Source of the DNA: Candidatus Eremiobacterota bacterium
GTDB taxonomy: Bacteria; Vulcanimicrobiota; Vulcanimicrobiia; Vulcanimicrobiales; Vulcanimicrobiaceae
Assembly (NCBI GenBank): GCA_019235885.1
Contig: JAFAKB010000056.1
Coordinates: 1 to 64,000 of the forward strand
Reading direction: 5' to 3'
Length of the DNA stretch: 64,000 nucleotides
Shown here in pieces: positions 32,725 through 41,709 of this stretch. The notes under the pieces are model-generated. The model worked only from the letters and a program-made list of their open reading frames with translations, had not been told where the DNA came from and searched no databases. The position numbers were made by a program, and so were the translations under genes. Numbering within the stretch: the first letter of the stretch is position 1; each line of letters starts with the position of its first letter.

Positions 32725-34092
32725 TTAGTTTGCGATAATCGCCGTCTCGACTGCAGTTCCCGGGCGGAACACGCAGCTTCCGCCGTCTTTTGGCAGCGCA
32801 ATGCGGATCGGCACGCGCTGCGTCACCTTTACGAAGTTTGTGGGCGCGGAGAGGGACGGGAGCGTCGAGAGCGCGTTTTGGGCGACGGGGGCGAAGCCGA
32901 TCACTTTGCCGCGCACGGTTTGGCCGCCGCAGGCGTCGATGGAGATGTCGACCGGCATCCCGGGGCGGATGCGGTTGAGCTGCGTCTCCTTGTAGTTCGC
33001 GGTGACGTAGATGCGGTTCGCCGGCGAGAGCGTCACCACGGCCTGGCCGGGGACGACGGTTTGGCCCTCCTCGGCGTTGCGCGCGGAAACCCAGCCGTCG
33101 ACGGGCGCGACGATCCGCGTGTCGCGCAGCGCAAGCCGCGCAAGGCGCACTTGCGCCGCCATCGCACCGGCTTGCGACTCAGCGGCATATGCCGTGTTCT
33201 GTTTGTTCGCGACGCGCGACGGCGCGGCGGCTTCGGCGGTCTTCGCCTGCGCGATCGGGATCTGCGCCGCGCTCGCCGCGGTACCGGTGCTCGCCGCGGC
33301 GGCGTTCGAGCGCTGCTGAACGAGCGTCGCCTCGGCCATGCGCAGCGCGGCGCGTGCGTTGGCGACTTGTGCCAGCGCGGCGTTGTACGTCGCGCGCGCT
33401 TGCGAAGCGGCGGTGACGGCCGCGTCGAGCGCGGTCGCGGCGACATAGCCCTGGCGCGCGAGCGCCTCCGTGCGGCTGCGGTCGAGCTCGGCTTTGCGCA
33501 GTGCGTCCTGCGCGGCGGGGACGGCGGCTTGCGCCGACGCGAGCTGCGCGCGCGCCGAAGCGACTTGCGCCTGCGCAACCGCGACCGCATTGCCTGCGGC
33601 CGCGGCTTGCGAGGCGGACAGCTGCGTCGACCGCCGCGCCGCTTCGACCGAGCCGGCTTGTTCTTGCACCTGCGCTGCTTGCAGCTCGCCCTCGAGCGAG
33701 GCCGCGTCGCGCGCGGCGTTCGCAGTCGCTTGCAGCGAGCGCAGGTTCTCCTCGGCGAGATCCAGCGCCGCGCGTTCGTTCGCGTCGTCGAGCACGACCA
33801 GCGGCTGGCCCTTGTGCACGAACTGGTTCTCGTCGACCAGAACCCGCGCGACGCGCTCGGAGACCTTGCTCGTCACGAAGACTTGGTCCGTGTCGATCGT
33901 CGCGTCGTCGGTGTAGACGCGATGGCGATCGTAGAGCAGCCAGTGCCCGCCGAAGTACAACGCCACGGCGACGACGCACAGCGCCGCGGCGTACGGAAGC
34001 CAGCGGCGCCGGCGCGGCAGGCGCGGCGGCGGCGGCGGTTCGTCCGGGATGCGCCGCAGATCGTCGTCGGCGCGGTCGGCCGTCGTCCTCAT
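32725..34092 (-). CDS. HlyD/EmrA-type membrane-fusion protein of an efflux pump
   Basis: 455 residues: a cytosolic Pro/Arg-rich start (PPPPPRLPRRRRW), one membrane helix (LPYAAALCVVAVALYFGGHWLL, about 32-53), the first half of the lipoyl-like domain starting at YTDDATIDTDQVFVTSKV, a long Ala/Gln-rich coiled-coil hairpin (about 110-290), the second lipoyl half (LRDTRIVAPVDGWVSARNAEEGQTVVPGQAVV) and a beta-barrel with YVTANYKETQLNRIRPGMPVDI. These are EmrA/HlyD features. It bridges the inner-membrane MFS partner, whose gene overlaps its start (ATGA), to the outer membrane. No TolC-type gene is nearby. Confidence 0.93.
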   Translation of the reverse strand: MRTTADRADDDLRRIPDEPPPPPRLPRRRRWLPYAAALCVVAVALYFGGHWLLYDRHRVYTDDATIDTDQVFVTSKVSERVARVLVDENQFVHKGQPLVVLDDANERAALDLAEENLRSLQATANAARDAASLEGELQAAQVQEQAGSVEAARRSTQLSASQAAAAGNAVAVAQAQVASARAQLASAQAAVPAAQDALRKAELDRSRTEALARQGYVAATALDAAVTAASQARATYNAALAQVANARAALRMAEATLVQQRSNAAAASTGTAASAAQIPIAQAKTAEAAAPSRVANKQNTAYAAESQAGAMAAQVRLARLALRDTRIVAPVDGWVSARNAEEGQTVVPGQAVVTLSPANRIYVTANYKETQLNRIRPGMPVDISIDACGGQTVRGKVIGFAPVAQNALSTLPSLSAPTNFVKVTQRVPIRIALPKDGGSCVFRPGTAVETAIIAN

Positions 34093-35642
34093 GCGGCGTC
34101 AGCTTCCTTTCGCGGAACCAGCTCGTACAACAGCAGGAACGGAATCGAGAAGACGAACAGCAGCGCGACGATCACGAACGTCTCCGAGTACGCGACCGAG
34201 GCCGCGGCGCGCGTCACCAGCTCCTGCAGCGCGGCGAGCGAGAGCGCGGAGGCGTCGGCGGCCGAGTGGCCGTGATCGACGAACCAGCGCTGCAGCGCCG
34301 CCATGCCGGGATCGTTGAAGAACGTATCGTGGCGCGCGCGGCTGGCCGTCAGCGACGTCGCGGCGATGCGCGAGCGCACGATGAGGCTGCCGAGCACGGC
34401 GAAACCCATACCCGCGCCGATCTGTCGCACCAGCGCGGAGAGCCCGGAGGCCGCGTCGATGAGCCGTTTCGGCACGTGAGCCATCAGCAGCACGTTCAGC
34501 GGCACGTACAAGAGTCCCAGCCCGATGCCTTGCAAGAACCGCGGCAGCAGGATGTGATCGAAGCCCGGCCGGTCGCCGAGCAGCGCGAACCAGGCGGTCG
34601 AGCCGGCGCACACGATCAAGCTCGTGAGCGCGACGAACATCGGCGGGATCAGCTTGCTGATTCGGCCCGACACTTCGGTGCCGAGCACCGAGCCCAGAGC
34701 GCTCGGGACCATCACGATGCCGGCCAAGTCGGCCGGATAGCGCAACACGTCCTGCGCGTAGAGCGGTACGATCAGCGCCGTTCCGGTGAAACCGATCCCC
34801 GTAATGAGCGCGAGCACGATCCCGATCGCGTACGACGGGATCGCGAGCGGCTTCAGGTCGACGAGCGGGACGCGGGCGGCAAGCTGAACCCGCACGAACA
34901 GGAACAGCGCGGCGCACGCGGCGATCGCCGCGAACGTGATCTTCCCCGAGGCGAACCACTCCTCGCGCGGGCCTTCTTGCAGCACGTACTGCAGCGCGCT
35001 GAAGCCGACGATCATCACCACCAGCGAGGTCACGTCGAACCGGCTGCGCTCGCCGCGCTCGGACTGATCGCGCAGGATCGCCGAGACCATGAACAGCGAG
35101 AGTATGCCGAGCGGCACGTTGAGCAAGAAGATCCACGGCCAGCTCGCGTTCGCCAGCACCCAGCCGCCGATCGCCGGCCCGATCGCCGGCCCGATCATCA
35201 CCGAGGCGCCGTACACCTTGTACGCCGAGGCGAGCTCGTCCGACGGGTATGCGTCGGTGAGCGCCGCCATCGCCAACGGCATCATGAGCCCACCGCCGAC
35301 CCCTTGGATGAAACGCGTCGCGACGAGCTCGGGCAGGTTCACCGACATCGCGCACAATAGCGAGCCGACGGTGAAGCCGCCCACCGCGTACAGGAACGCT
35401 CGCTTGCGGCCGAAGTTCGTCGCGATCCAGCCCGTCAGCGGCATGACGAAGACCGCGGCGAGCACGTAGATCGATGAGATCCACGAAACTTCGTCGATCG
35501 ACACTCCGAGGTTGCCGGCGATGGTGTCGAGCCCAAGGTTAACCACGGTCCCGTCGATCAAGGCCATCAAACTCGGGATCAGGACGGCCAAGGTAACGAG
35601 CCGCAGGTAGGCTTTCGACGCCCGCGGGGGGGCTTGGGTCAC
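34089..35642 (-). CDS. DHA2-family (EmrB/QacA) multidrug efflux MFS transporter
   Basis: 517 residues with 14 predicted membrane helices, the DHA2 pattern. Motifs: LMALIDGTVVNLGLDTIAGNL in helix 1 (motif D1-like, Asp-Gly-Thr-Val-Val-Asn), GWIATNFGRKRAFLYAVG (loop 2-3 motif A) and GASVMIGPAIGPAIGGWV (motif C). It exports lipophilic compounds by proton antiport and works with the adjoining EmrA-like protein through a tripartite channel. Start is GTG at 35642. This is the first gene of the two-gene unit; no dedicated regulator is adjacent, unless the LuxR-type gene downstream serves. Confidence 0.94.
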   Translation of the reverse strand: MTQAPPRASKAYLRLVTLAVLIPSLMALIDGTVVNLGLDTIAGNLGVSIDEVSWISSIYVLAAVFVMPLTGWIATNFGRKRAFLYAVGGFTVGSLLCAMSVNLPELVATRFIQGVGGGLMMPLAMAALTDAYPSDELASAYKVYGASVMIGPAIGPAIGGWVLANASWPWIFLLNVPLGILSLFMVSAILRDQSERGERSRFDVTSLVVMIVGFSALQYVLQEGPREEWFASGKITFAAIAACAALFLFVRVQLAARVPLVDLKPLAIPSYAIGIVLALITGIGFTGTALIVPLYAQDVLRYPADLAGIVMVPSALGSVLGTEVSGRISKLIPPMFVALTSLIVCAGSTAWFALLGDRPGFDHILLPRFLQGIGLGLLYVPLNVLLMAHVPKRLIDAASGLSALVRQIGAGMGFAVLGSLIVRSRIAATSLTASRARHDTFFNDPGMAALQRWFVDHGHSAADASALSLAALQELVTRAAASVAYSETFVIVALLFVFSIPFLLLYELVPRKEADAA

Positions 35643-35687
35643 CGAGGCATTTTAGCGGATCGCGGGCTGCGAGTCGACCCCTACCAG

Positions 35688-35711
35688 TTTGTCGGGCCTT
35701 CGCCCGACAAA
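35688..35711. terminator. Hairpin upstream of the efflux operon, downstream side of the antiporter
   Basis: A perfect ten-pair stem TTTGTCGGGC / GCCCGACAAA with a four-base loop (CTTC). On the minus strand it lies beyond repeat copy B, about 55 bases after the antiporter stop codon, and ends in AAA/TTT within the stem, so it can serve as a terminator for the antiporter gene. A role as an operator for the efflux promoter is also possible. Confidence 0.5.
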
Positions 35712-35717
35712 CGACGG

Positions 35718-35767
35718 CGGATCGGGCGAAGCCCGAACGCGAAGGGTTCACCATTGGTGAACCCACT
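35718..35767 (-). repeat. Double-hairpin intergenic repeat, copy B
   Basis: Second copy of the 24791-24841 element, again starting at the stop codon of a minus-strand gene. Hairpins: GGGTTCACC (35744-35752) with GGTGAACCC (35756-35764), and TCGGGC (35722-35727) with GCCCGA (35731-35736) around GAA. The A-T pair in the first stem replaces the G-C pair of copy A, so the structure is conserved over the sequence. Confidence 0.6.
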
Positions 35768-37359
35768 CAGTACAGCCGCGCCTCGGCCAGGTCGAGATCG
35801 TACTGCACCCGCCGGAAGATGTCGTCCGGTATCTTGCCTTCGTCGCGCAAGCGCGTGATCGCTCGCCGCTCGGCGCGCAGCGCTTCGTCTTGCGCGTGGT
35901 GGTCGAAACGGCTCAGCGCCGTTTCGTGCGCGCGGCCGCCTTTCGTGCCGTGCGAGCGCAGGTGCTGAATGCGATGCGCGTACTCATCGCGGAGGCGGTC
36001 GACGATCTCGCGCTCCTCCTCGTCGTGCGCCTCGGCGAAGATTTGCTCGATCTTCTGCAAGCCGCCTTGCAGCGCGGCGACGCGCACCTCGATCTCCCGC
36101 TGCTCGGTGTCGCTCTCGCCGCCGACGCGCAGCCACTTCAGCAACGGTATCAAGGTGAGCCCTTGGCCGACCAGGGTCACGAAGATCACCACGAAGGTGA
36201 TGAACACGATCGCGTCGCGTCCCGGAAACGCCGCGCCGTGGGGACCGGCGAACGGCAGCGCGAGCGCCGCCGCGAGCGAGACGATGCCGCGCATCCCGCT
36301 CCACCCGACGATCAGCGCCTCCGCGTTGCGCGGCGTCGCGTCGTGCTTCGCGAACGCTTTGGCGTACCAGCGCTGCACCGAGACGCTCGCCCACACCCAC
36401 GCCAAGCGCACGACGATCAGCAGCGCGCTGATCGCCAGCGCCGCCGGCAGCAGCGCGAGCGCGCGCGCTCCGTCGTGCACGAGGCCGCGCAGCTGCAGGC
36501 CGATCGTCAGGAAGATGAACGCGTTGACGACGTAGAGCCACAGCTCCCATACGTTCCCGCCGACCAGCCGCGTCTCCGGCGAGTGGAGCACCGCAGAGCG
36601 GCGCCCCAGCAAGATCCCCGCGACGACGGTCGCGAGCACGCCCGAGACGTGCAGCGATTGGCCGGTGAGGTACGCGGCGTACGGCGTCCCGATGACGATC
36701 AAGTTGTCGATGAGCGAGTCGCTCAGCTCGAACCGGTGCAGCGCCAGGGTCAGCTTCTCGACGCACCATTCGATCGCGATCCCCGCCGCGATCCCGCCCA
36801 GCGCGACGATCACGAACTGCATCGCCGCGCGCTGCACCGAGAACCCGCCGGCGACGACGGCGGCGACGGCGAACGCGTAGATCACCAGCGCCGTCGCGTC
36901 GTTGACGAGCGCTTCGCCCTCGAGGATCGCGACGATGCGGCGCGGGACGGAAAAACGCTGGAACGTCGCGCTCGCCGCGACGGCGTCGGGCGGCGAGACG
37001 ATCGCCCCGAGCACGACCGCGGCGTCCCAGCCCAGGCCGGGCACGATGCGCTGCGCGAGCATCGCGACCGCGACCGTCGAGACCACCACCAGGATCACCG
37101 CCAGCCGCAGCACCGGCGCGAGGTTCTGGCGCAACAGCACCGCGTCGGTCGTCCAGCCGCCGCTGAAGAGCAGCGGCGGCAACACGACGAGGAAGATCCA
37201 GTCGGGCGCGATGGTGACCGGCGGCAAGCCGGGGATGAACGCGAGCGCCGTCCCGGCCAGCACGAACACGATCGGATACGGCAGCATCAGCCGTTTCGCG
37301 ACGACCGCGAAGGCGACCGCGGCAGCGAGGCCCAGCACGAGCAGAACCGGCTCGCTCAT
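35767..37359 (-). CDS. CPA1-family Na+/H+ antiporter
   Basis: 530 residues. Twelve or so membrane helices (about 1-415) with VLGAIVSPPDAVAASATF, where the PPD... Asp motif is the CPA1 ion-binding pattern, EGEALVNDATALVIYAFA (helix with ND) and VGWSGMRGIVSLAAALALP. A cytosolic tail of about 110 charged residues (DEEEREIVDRLRDEYAHRIQ) follows, typical of NhaP/YjcE-like members. It exchanges protons for Na+ or K+ for pH homeostasis. Monocistronic, divergent from the DUF1003 gene with 56 bases between their starts. Confidence 0.94.
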   Translation of the reverse strand: MSEPVLLVLGLAAAVAFAVVAKRLMLPYPIVFVLAGTALAFIPGLPPVTIAPDWIFLVVLPPLLFSGGWTTDAVLLRQNLAPVLRLAVILVVVSTVAVAMLAQRIVPGLGWDAAVVLGAIVSPPDAVAASATFQRFSVPRRIVAILEGEALVNDATALVIYAFAVAAVVAGGFSVQRAAMQFVIVALGGIAAGIAIEWCVEKLTLALHRFELSDSLIDNLIVIGTPYAAYLTGQSLHVSGVLATVVAGILLGRRSAVLHSPETRLVGGNVWELWLYVVNAFIFLTIGLQLRGLVHDGARALALLPAALAISALLIVVRLAWVWASVSVQRWYAKAFAKHDATPRNAEALIVGWSGMRGIVSLAAALALPFAGPHGAAFPGRDAIVFITFVVIFVTLVGQGLTLIPLLKWLRVGGESDTEQREIEVRVAALQGGLQKIEQIFAEAHDEEEREIVDRLRDEYAHRIQHLRSHGTKGGRAHETALSRFDHHAQDEALRAERRAITRLRDEGKIPDDIFRRVQYDLDLAEARLY

Positions 37360-37415
37360 CGGCGCTTCGATCCGCCGAGCGCATTGCCGCTTCCCGCTTG
37401 GGGTACGCCTACGCC

Positions 37416-37952
37416 ATGCCTGAGCGGCTGAGCGGACAGGTCGACGACACGATTCAGTCGATCGCCGAGCTCGAGCGCAAGGCGCTCGAGAACGCGTCGC
37501 TCCAGCAGCGCGCGGTCGAGCGCTTCACGCTCGCGGTCGGCCGGCCGCGCACGGTGTGGATCGTGCTCGCGCTGATCGCAGCGTGGATCGCGTTCAACAC
37601 GCTGCTCGTGCCGCGCGGGCGTGCGCCGGTCGATCCGCCGCCGTTCTTCTGGCTCGACGGCGTGCTCGCGCTCGCCGCGCTGCTGATGACGATCCTGATC
37701 TTGACCACCGAGAACCGGATGGCCGAGGTCGACGAGCAGCGCGCGCGGCTCAACTTGCAGATCAGCCTGCTGGCGGAGCGAAAGGTCGCGAAGGTCGTGC
37801 AGCTGCTCGAAGAGCTGCGCTACGATCTGCCCTCGGTGCCGAACCGCGAGGACCGTGAGGCCCAGGAGATGACGATCGCCGCCGACCCGCACGAGGTCGC
37901 CCAAGAGCTGGAAAAGCGAACCCCGACCCGGGGCGAGATTCCCCAGGACTAA
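37416..37952 (+). CDS. DUF1003 family membrane protein
   Basis: 178 residues from ATG 37416 (an ATG at 37398 adds six residues). Two hydrophobic helices (VWIVLALIAAWIAFNTLL and LDGVLALAALLMTILILTT) with PPFFWLDG between them, then ENRMAEVDEQRARLNLQISLLAERK, the recognisable DUF1003 block. The function of the family is not established; members are inner-membrane proteins. The polar C-terminus ends about 80 bases before the next gene, with a terminator between. Confidence 0.85.
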   Translation: MPERLSGQVDDTIQSIAELERKALENASLQQRAVERFTLAVGRPRTVWIVLALIAAWIAFNTLLVPRGRAPVDPPPFFWLDGVLALAALLMTILILTTENRMAEVDEQRARLNLQISLLAERKVAKVVQLLEELRYDLPSVPNREDREAQEMTIAADPHEVAQELEKRTPTRGEIPQD

Positions 37953-37981
37953 GGCGCTCGGGGCCGAACCCGGGGCAGGTC

Positions 37982-38009
37982 GCGGAGGCGCTTCGGTCTC
38001 CGCCTTTTC
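37982..38009 (+). terminator. Intrinsic terminator after the DUF1003 gene
   Basis: GCGGAG pairs with CTCCGC around a GCGCTTCGGT loop that itself can form a C(TTCG)G tetraloop, then CTTTTC. It lies 30 bases after the DUF1003 stop and about 24 before the parvulin gene. Confidence 0.65.
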
Positions 38010-38032
38010 ACGTCACCTCTGACGGAGATCCG

Positions 38033-39022
38033 ATGTCCCGTACAACCCGCATCGCCGCCGCCGTGGGCGCGGCTGCGCTCTGCGCCTCGCTTGCCGCCTG
38101 CGCCAACGGCTCGGGCGGCGGCAGCATCGCCTCGGTGAACGGCCAGGCGATCAGCCGCGCCGATTTCGACAAGAAGCTCGAGTCGAGCCCGGCGGCGCGC
38201 CAGACCCTCAACCAGATGGTCCAGCAGGACCTGATCGACCAGTACGCGCGCGACAAGAAGGTCGACGTCAGCGACGCCGAGATCGACAAGAAGCTCGCCG
38301 AGACCAAAGCTCGCTTCCCGGCCGGCCAGTTCGAGCAGATTCTCAAGCAGCAGGGCCTGAGCGAAGCCGACGTTCGGCAGATTCTGAAGCAGCAGATCGT
38401 GCTCGAAAAGGCGGTCGGCCCGCAGGTCAAGGTCAGCGACGCCGACATCAAGGCGTACTTCGACAAGAACCGCCAGCTCTTCGACAAGCCCGAGCAGATC
38501 AAGGCGCGCCACGTTTTGGTTGCCGACCCCAAGACGGCGCAGACCGTGTTCGCCAAGCTCAAGGCAGACCCGAGCGACGCCAACTGGGCTGCGGTCGCCA
38601 AGCAGTACTCGACCGACCCGTCCAGCAAGGACAAGGGCGGCGACCTCGGCTACTTCGGCCGCGGGCAGATGGTTCCGGCGTTCCAAGACGCCGCGTTCGC
38701 GGCGAAGGTTGGCCAAGTCGTCGGCCCGGTGCACTCGCAGTTCGGCTACCACGTGATCCAGGTCGAAGACCGGAAGCCGGCGCAGAAGGCGACGCTCGCC
38801 TCCGCGCACGATCAGATCAAGACGCAGCTGACCCAGCAGCAGCAGTCGCAGCAGGTCCCGCTGTTCTTGCAGAGCCTGCGCGCGAACGCGAAGATCGACG
38901 TCTACGACGATCGCTACAAGGACCTCTTCCCGCCGACGACGCCCGCCGGTGCGGCGCCGCCCAGCGGCGCGCCTGCAAGCGCCCCGCCGGCCGCATCTCC
39001 GGCCGCAGCGCCGACGAAGTAG
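38033..39022 (+). CDS. Parvulin-type peptidyl-prolyl isomerase lipoprotein (PrsA/SurA-like)
   Basis: 329 residues. Lipoprotein signal with lipobox LAAC (IAAAVGAAALCASLAAC). A SurA_N-like chaperone region follows (SVNGQAISRADFDKKLESS, QILKQQIVLEKAVGPQV). The PpiC rotamase domain lies about 160-250: IKARHVLVADPKTAQ, YSTDPSSKDKGGDLGYFGRG, MVPAFQDAAF and QFGYHVIQVED. The tail is Pro/Ala-rich. It should help fold exported or outer-membrane proteins in the periplasm, fitting the LptD-like barrels in this window. A GACGGAGAT ribosome site precedes the ATG. Confidence 0.93.
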   Translation: MSRTTRIAAAVGAAALCASLAACANGSGGGSIASVNGQAISRADFDKKLESSPAARQTLNQMVQQDLIDQYARDKKVDVSDAEIDKKLAETKARFPAGQFEQILKQQGLSEADVRQILKQQIVLEKAVGPQVKVSDADIKAYFDKNRQLFDKPEQIKARHVLVADPKTAQTVFAKLKADPSDANWAAVAKQYSTDPSSKDKGGDLGYFGRGQMVPAFQDAAFAAKVGQVVGPVHSQFGYHVIQVEDRKPAQKATLASAHDQIKTQLTQQQQSQQVPLFLQSLRANAKIDVYDDRYKDLFPPTTPAGAAPPSGAPASAPPAASPAAAPTK

Positions 39023-39030
39023 CCCGGCCG

Positions 39031-39060
39031 CGAGGCGGGAGTCGCCACGACCCCGCCTCG
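39031..39060 (+). terminator. Terminator-like hairpin after the parvulin gene
   Basis: CGAGGCGGG (39031-39039) pairs with CCCGCCTCG (39052-39060) around a 12-base loop, eight bases after the stop codon. No T-run follows, and mazG begins right behind it, so readthrough is possible. Confidence 0.5.
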
Positions 39061-39067
39061 CGAACGG

Positions 39068-40267
39068 TTGGCCGTCGTGATTCGCATCGTGGGGCTCGGA
39101 CCGGGCGATCCGGGCCTTCTCACCTTGGGCAGCCGCGAGTCGCTGCGCGCCGTCGGCCGCGCCGCGACCGTGCTCGCCCCGCCGGAGCTGGTTCGGTTTC
39201 TGGAGAGCGACGGCGTGGCGGTCGAGCGTGCGCTGATCACCGACCAAGGGCTGTTCCTGCGCGGCTCGAGCGAGGTGATCGACGCGTTCGTCGGCCGGAT
39301 CGACGAGCGCGATCTCGGCTTGGGCGTGCTCGGCAACCCGCTCTCGGATTTCCTCGGTTTGCCGATCCTGTTGCGCGCGCTCGAGCGGCGCGGGATCGCT
39401 GCCGAGATCGTCCCCGGGATGCCGCGCGCAACGCTCTCGGCCTCGATCGCGATGCCGCTCGTTCCGCTCCCGCCGGGCTCGACGCATCACACCTGGGACG
39501 ACTTGGTCGAGATCATGGCGCGGCTGCGCCGCTCGTGCCCGTGGGACCGCGAGCAGACCCACGCCTCGCTGGTGCGCTATCTGATCGAAGAGGCGTACGA
39601 GGTGGTCGACGCGATCGAGCACGGCAGCGACGTCGAGCTCAGCGAAGAGCTCGGCGACCTGCTCTTTCAAATCGTCTTCCACTCGCAGCTCGCGACCGAG
39701 CGCGGAAAGTTTTCGGTCGCCGACGTAATCGACGGGCTCTCCAACAAGATGATCCGGCGCCACCCGCACGTCTTCGGCGACGTGATGGTCGCGGACGTCG
39801 ACGCGGTGTGGGCGAACTGGGACCAGCTCAAGGCGCAAGAAGCGGCGGGTCAGTCGCGCACCTCGAAGCTCGACGGAATTCCCAAGCACATGGCGGCGCT
39901 GCAGCGCGGCCAGAAGATGCAGGAGAAAGCCGCGCGCGTCGGCTTCGACTGGACCGACGCCCGCCAGATCACCGACAAGCTCTCCGAAGAGCTGCGTGAG
40001 CTGGCCGACGCGCGGCTGAAAGCCGGCGACCTGCGCGCGGAGGACCCGCACGTGCGCGAAGAGATCGGCGACGTGATGTTCACGGTGGTGAACCTCGCGC
40101 GCCGGCTCGGCGTCGACGCGGAGGGCGCGATGCGCGACGCGAACACGAAGTTCGAGCGCCGATTCCGCTACATGGAAGCGTACGCGGTCGCGAGCGGCCG
40201 GGAGCTCAATGACATGAGCCTGGACGAGTTGGAAGATCTGTGGCAGCAAGCGAAGACCGCGGCGTAG
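39068..40267 (+). CDS. mazG: MazG nucleotide pyrophosphohydrolase with N-terminal methylase-like domain
   Basis: 399 residues. Residues 1-125 resemble the tetrapyrrole (SAM) methylase-like domain found fused to MazG in YabN ([26 protein letters not shown]). From about 145 there are two MazG modules: the first with [30 protein letters not shown] and [16 protein letters not shown] (EExxE...ExxD metal site), the second with [15 protein letters not shown] and [20 protein letters not shown]. It hydrolyses (d)NTPs to monophosphates. TTG at 39068 is used; GTG at 39077 is an alternative. Its 3' end overlaps the next gene by 28 bases. Confidence 0.94.
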   Translation: MAVVIRIVGLGPGDPGLLTLGSRESLRAVGRAATVLAPPELVRFLESDGVAVERALITDQGLFLRGSSEVIDAFVGRIDERDLGLGVLGNPLSDFLGLPILLRALERRGIAAEIVPGMPRATLSASIAMPLVPLPPGSTHHTWDDLVEIMARLRRSCPWDREQTHASLVRYLIEEAYEVVDAIEHGSDVELSEELGDLLFQIVFHSQLATERGKFSVADVIDGLSNKMIRRHPHVFGDVMVADVDAVWANWDQLKAQEAAGQSRTSKLDGIPKHMAALQRGQKMQEKAARVGFDWTDARQITDKLSEELRELADARLKAGDLRAEDPHVREEIGDVMFTVVNLARRLGVDAEGAMRDANTKFERRFRYMEAYAVASGRELNDMSLDELEDLWQQAKTAA

Positions 40268-40653
40268 GCGAAGCCGAAGCGCTCATCCGCGTGCGGATGA
40301 GCGCGCACGACGCGCACTACGGCGGCAACTTGGTCGACGGAGCGCGCATCTTGGGATTGTTCGGCGACGTCGCGACGGAGCTGCTGATCCGCCGCGACGG
40401 CGACGAAGGCTTGTTCGTCGCCTACGATCTGGTCGAGTTCAAAGCGCCCGTCCGCGCCGGCGACTACATCGAAGCGCGCGGCCGCATCACCGCCGCCGGC
40501 AAAACCTCGCGCACGATGGAGTTCGAAGCGCACAAAGTCATCAGCGCACGACCCGATATCTCTGCGTCGGCGGCCGACGTGCTGCACGAGCCGGTGCTCG
40601 TCGTGCGCGCGCGGGGCACTTGCGTGACGCCGAAGGAAGCGCAGCGGCGCTAA
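40240..40653 (+). CDS. kal: 3-aminobutyryl-CoA ammonia-lyase homologue (hotdog fold)
   Basis: 137 residues of a hotdog-fold protein closely resembling Kal from lysine fermentation, which releases ammonia from L-3-aminobutyryl-CoA to give crotonyl-CoA. Landmarks: [59 protein letters not shown] and [15 protein letters not shown]. The first and last blocks are specific to that group compared with general thioesterases. GTG at 40240 lies inside the end of mazG, so the genes are coupled. None of kamA, kce or kdd is nearby, so the physiological substrate here is uncertain. Confidence 0.8.
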   Translation: MAASEDRGVGEAEALIRVRMSAHDAHYGGNLVDGARILGLFGDVATELLIRRDGDEGLFVAYDLVEFKAPVRAGDYIEARGRITAAGKTSRTMEFEAHKVISARPDISASAADVLHEPVLVVRARGTCVTPKEAQRR

Positions 40654-41669
40654 AGTCCGACGCTCGCAAGCAGCGCGCCTTCGCCGAGGGCGCGCAGCTT
40701 CGCGTAGGCGACCTCGCGCGGCATCGGGGCCATCCCGCAGTTCGTCGAGCAGACGATACGGTCGTCGTCGAGGTGGCGGCGCGCCACTTCGATGGTCGCG
40801 CGAACGTCGTCCGCCGTTTCGATCCGGTCGGTGGCGACGTCGATGACGCCGACCGCCACGATCTTGTCGCCGGCGAGCTCGAGCACTTCAGGCGGGACGC
40901 GCGAACCGGCCAACTCGACGGAGATCTGTTCGACGCAGCTTTTCGCGAGCAGCGGCAGAACGTGCGCATACTGGTCCCAGCGCTCGCCGAGGTTCGCCTT
41001 CCACTGCACGTTGGCGGGGATGCCGTAGCCGTAGCAGACGTGGACCGCGGTGGTGCAGCTCGCGCCGCTTAGGGCGGTGTCGAGCGCGTCGATCCCCCAA
41101 GCGGCGACCTCGTCGAAGTAGACGTTGAACGCGGGCTCGTCGAGCTGCACGACGTCGATTCCGGCGCTGATGAGGTCCGCGACTTCCTCCCGGATCGCGC
41201 GCGCGAACGCGAAGCCGAGCTCGGCGCGGTTCCCGTACGCTTCGTCGCAGACGGTGTCGACCAGCGTCATCGGGCCGGGGATCGTGATCTTCAGCGGACC
41301 GTCGGTCAGCGTGCGCGCGAAGCGCACTTCGTCGACGTGCACCGGCGAGGTGCGGCGGACTTCGCCGTTCACCGTCGGGCAGATCGCCTCGTAGCGGTCG
41401 TCGCGGATTCCGCGCTTCTGCCGCTTCGCCGCATCGATGCCGCCGAGCCGCTCGGCGAAACCGTGGACGAAATGCTTGCGCGCCTGCTCGCCGTCGGTGA
41501 TCGTGTCGATCCCCGCGCGCACCTGCTCGGCGACCGCGATCCGCGTCGCGTCCCGCTGCGCCTCGGCGAGTTCCGCGCCGTCGAGGCGCCAGTTCGGGAA
41601 GAGCCGCTCCGGCTCGGCCAGCCAAGCCGGCTTCGGGAGACTGCCGGCGATCGTCGTGGAGAACGGCAT
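40650..41669 (-). CDS. MetE C-terminal-type methionine synthase / methylcobalamin-independent methyltransferase
   Basis: 339 residues of the cobalamin-independent methionine synthase C-terminal domain as a separate protein. Marks: [57 protein letters not shown] and the zinc ligands in AAVHVCYG-like HVCYGYG (His, Cys) and [11 protein letters not shown] (distal Cys). Stand-alone forms transfer methyl groups from a corrinoid protein or folate to homocysteine or other thiols; the donor is unclear. ATG at 41669 is preceded by AAGGGG and matches the family start. Its stop overlaps that of kal in convergent orientation. Confidence 0.88.
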   Translation of the reverse strand: MPFSTTIAGSLPKPAWLAEPERLFPNWRLDGAELAEAQRDATRIAVAEQVRAGIDTITDGEQARKHFVHGFAERLGGIDAAKRQKRGIRDDRYEAICPTVNGEVRRTSPVHVDEVRFARTLTDGPLKITIPGPMTLVDTVCDEAYGNRAELGFAFARAIREEVADLISAGIDVVQLDEPAFNVYFDEVAAWGIDALDTALSGASCTTAVHVCYGYGIPANVQWKANLGERWDQYAHVLPLLAKSCVEQISVELAGSRVPPEVLELAGDKIVAVGVIDVATDRIETADDVRATIEVARRHLDDDRIVCSTNCGMAPMPREVAYAKLRALGEGALLASVGL

Positions 41670-41709
41670 CCGGACCCCTTCGCCGCTCGCCCGGCGATTC
41701 GCCCTGCGG

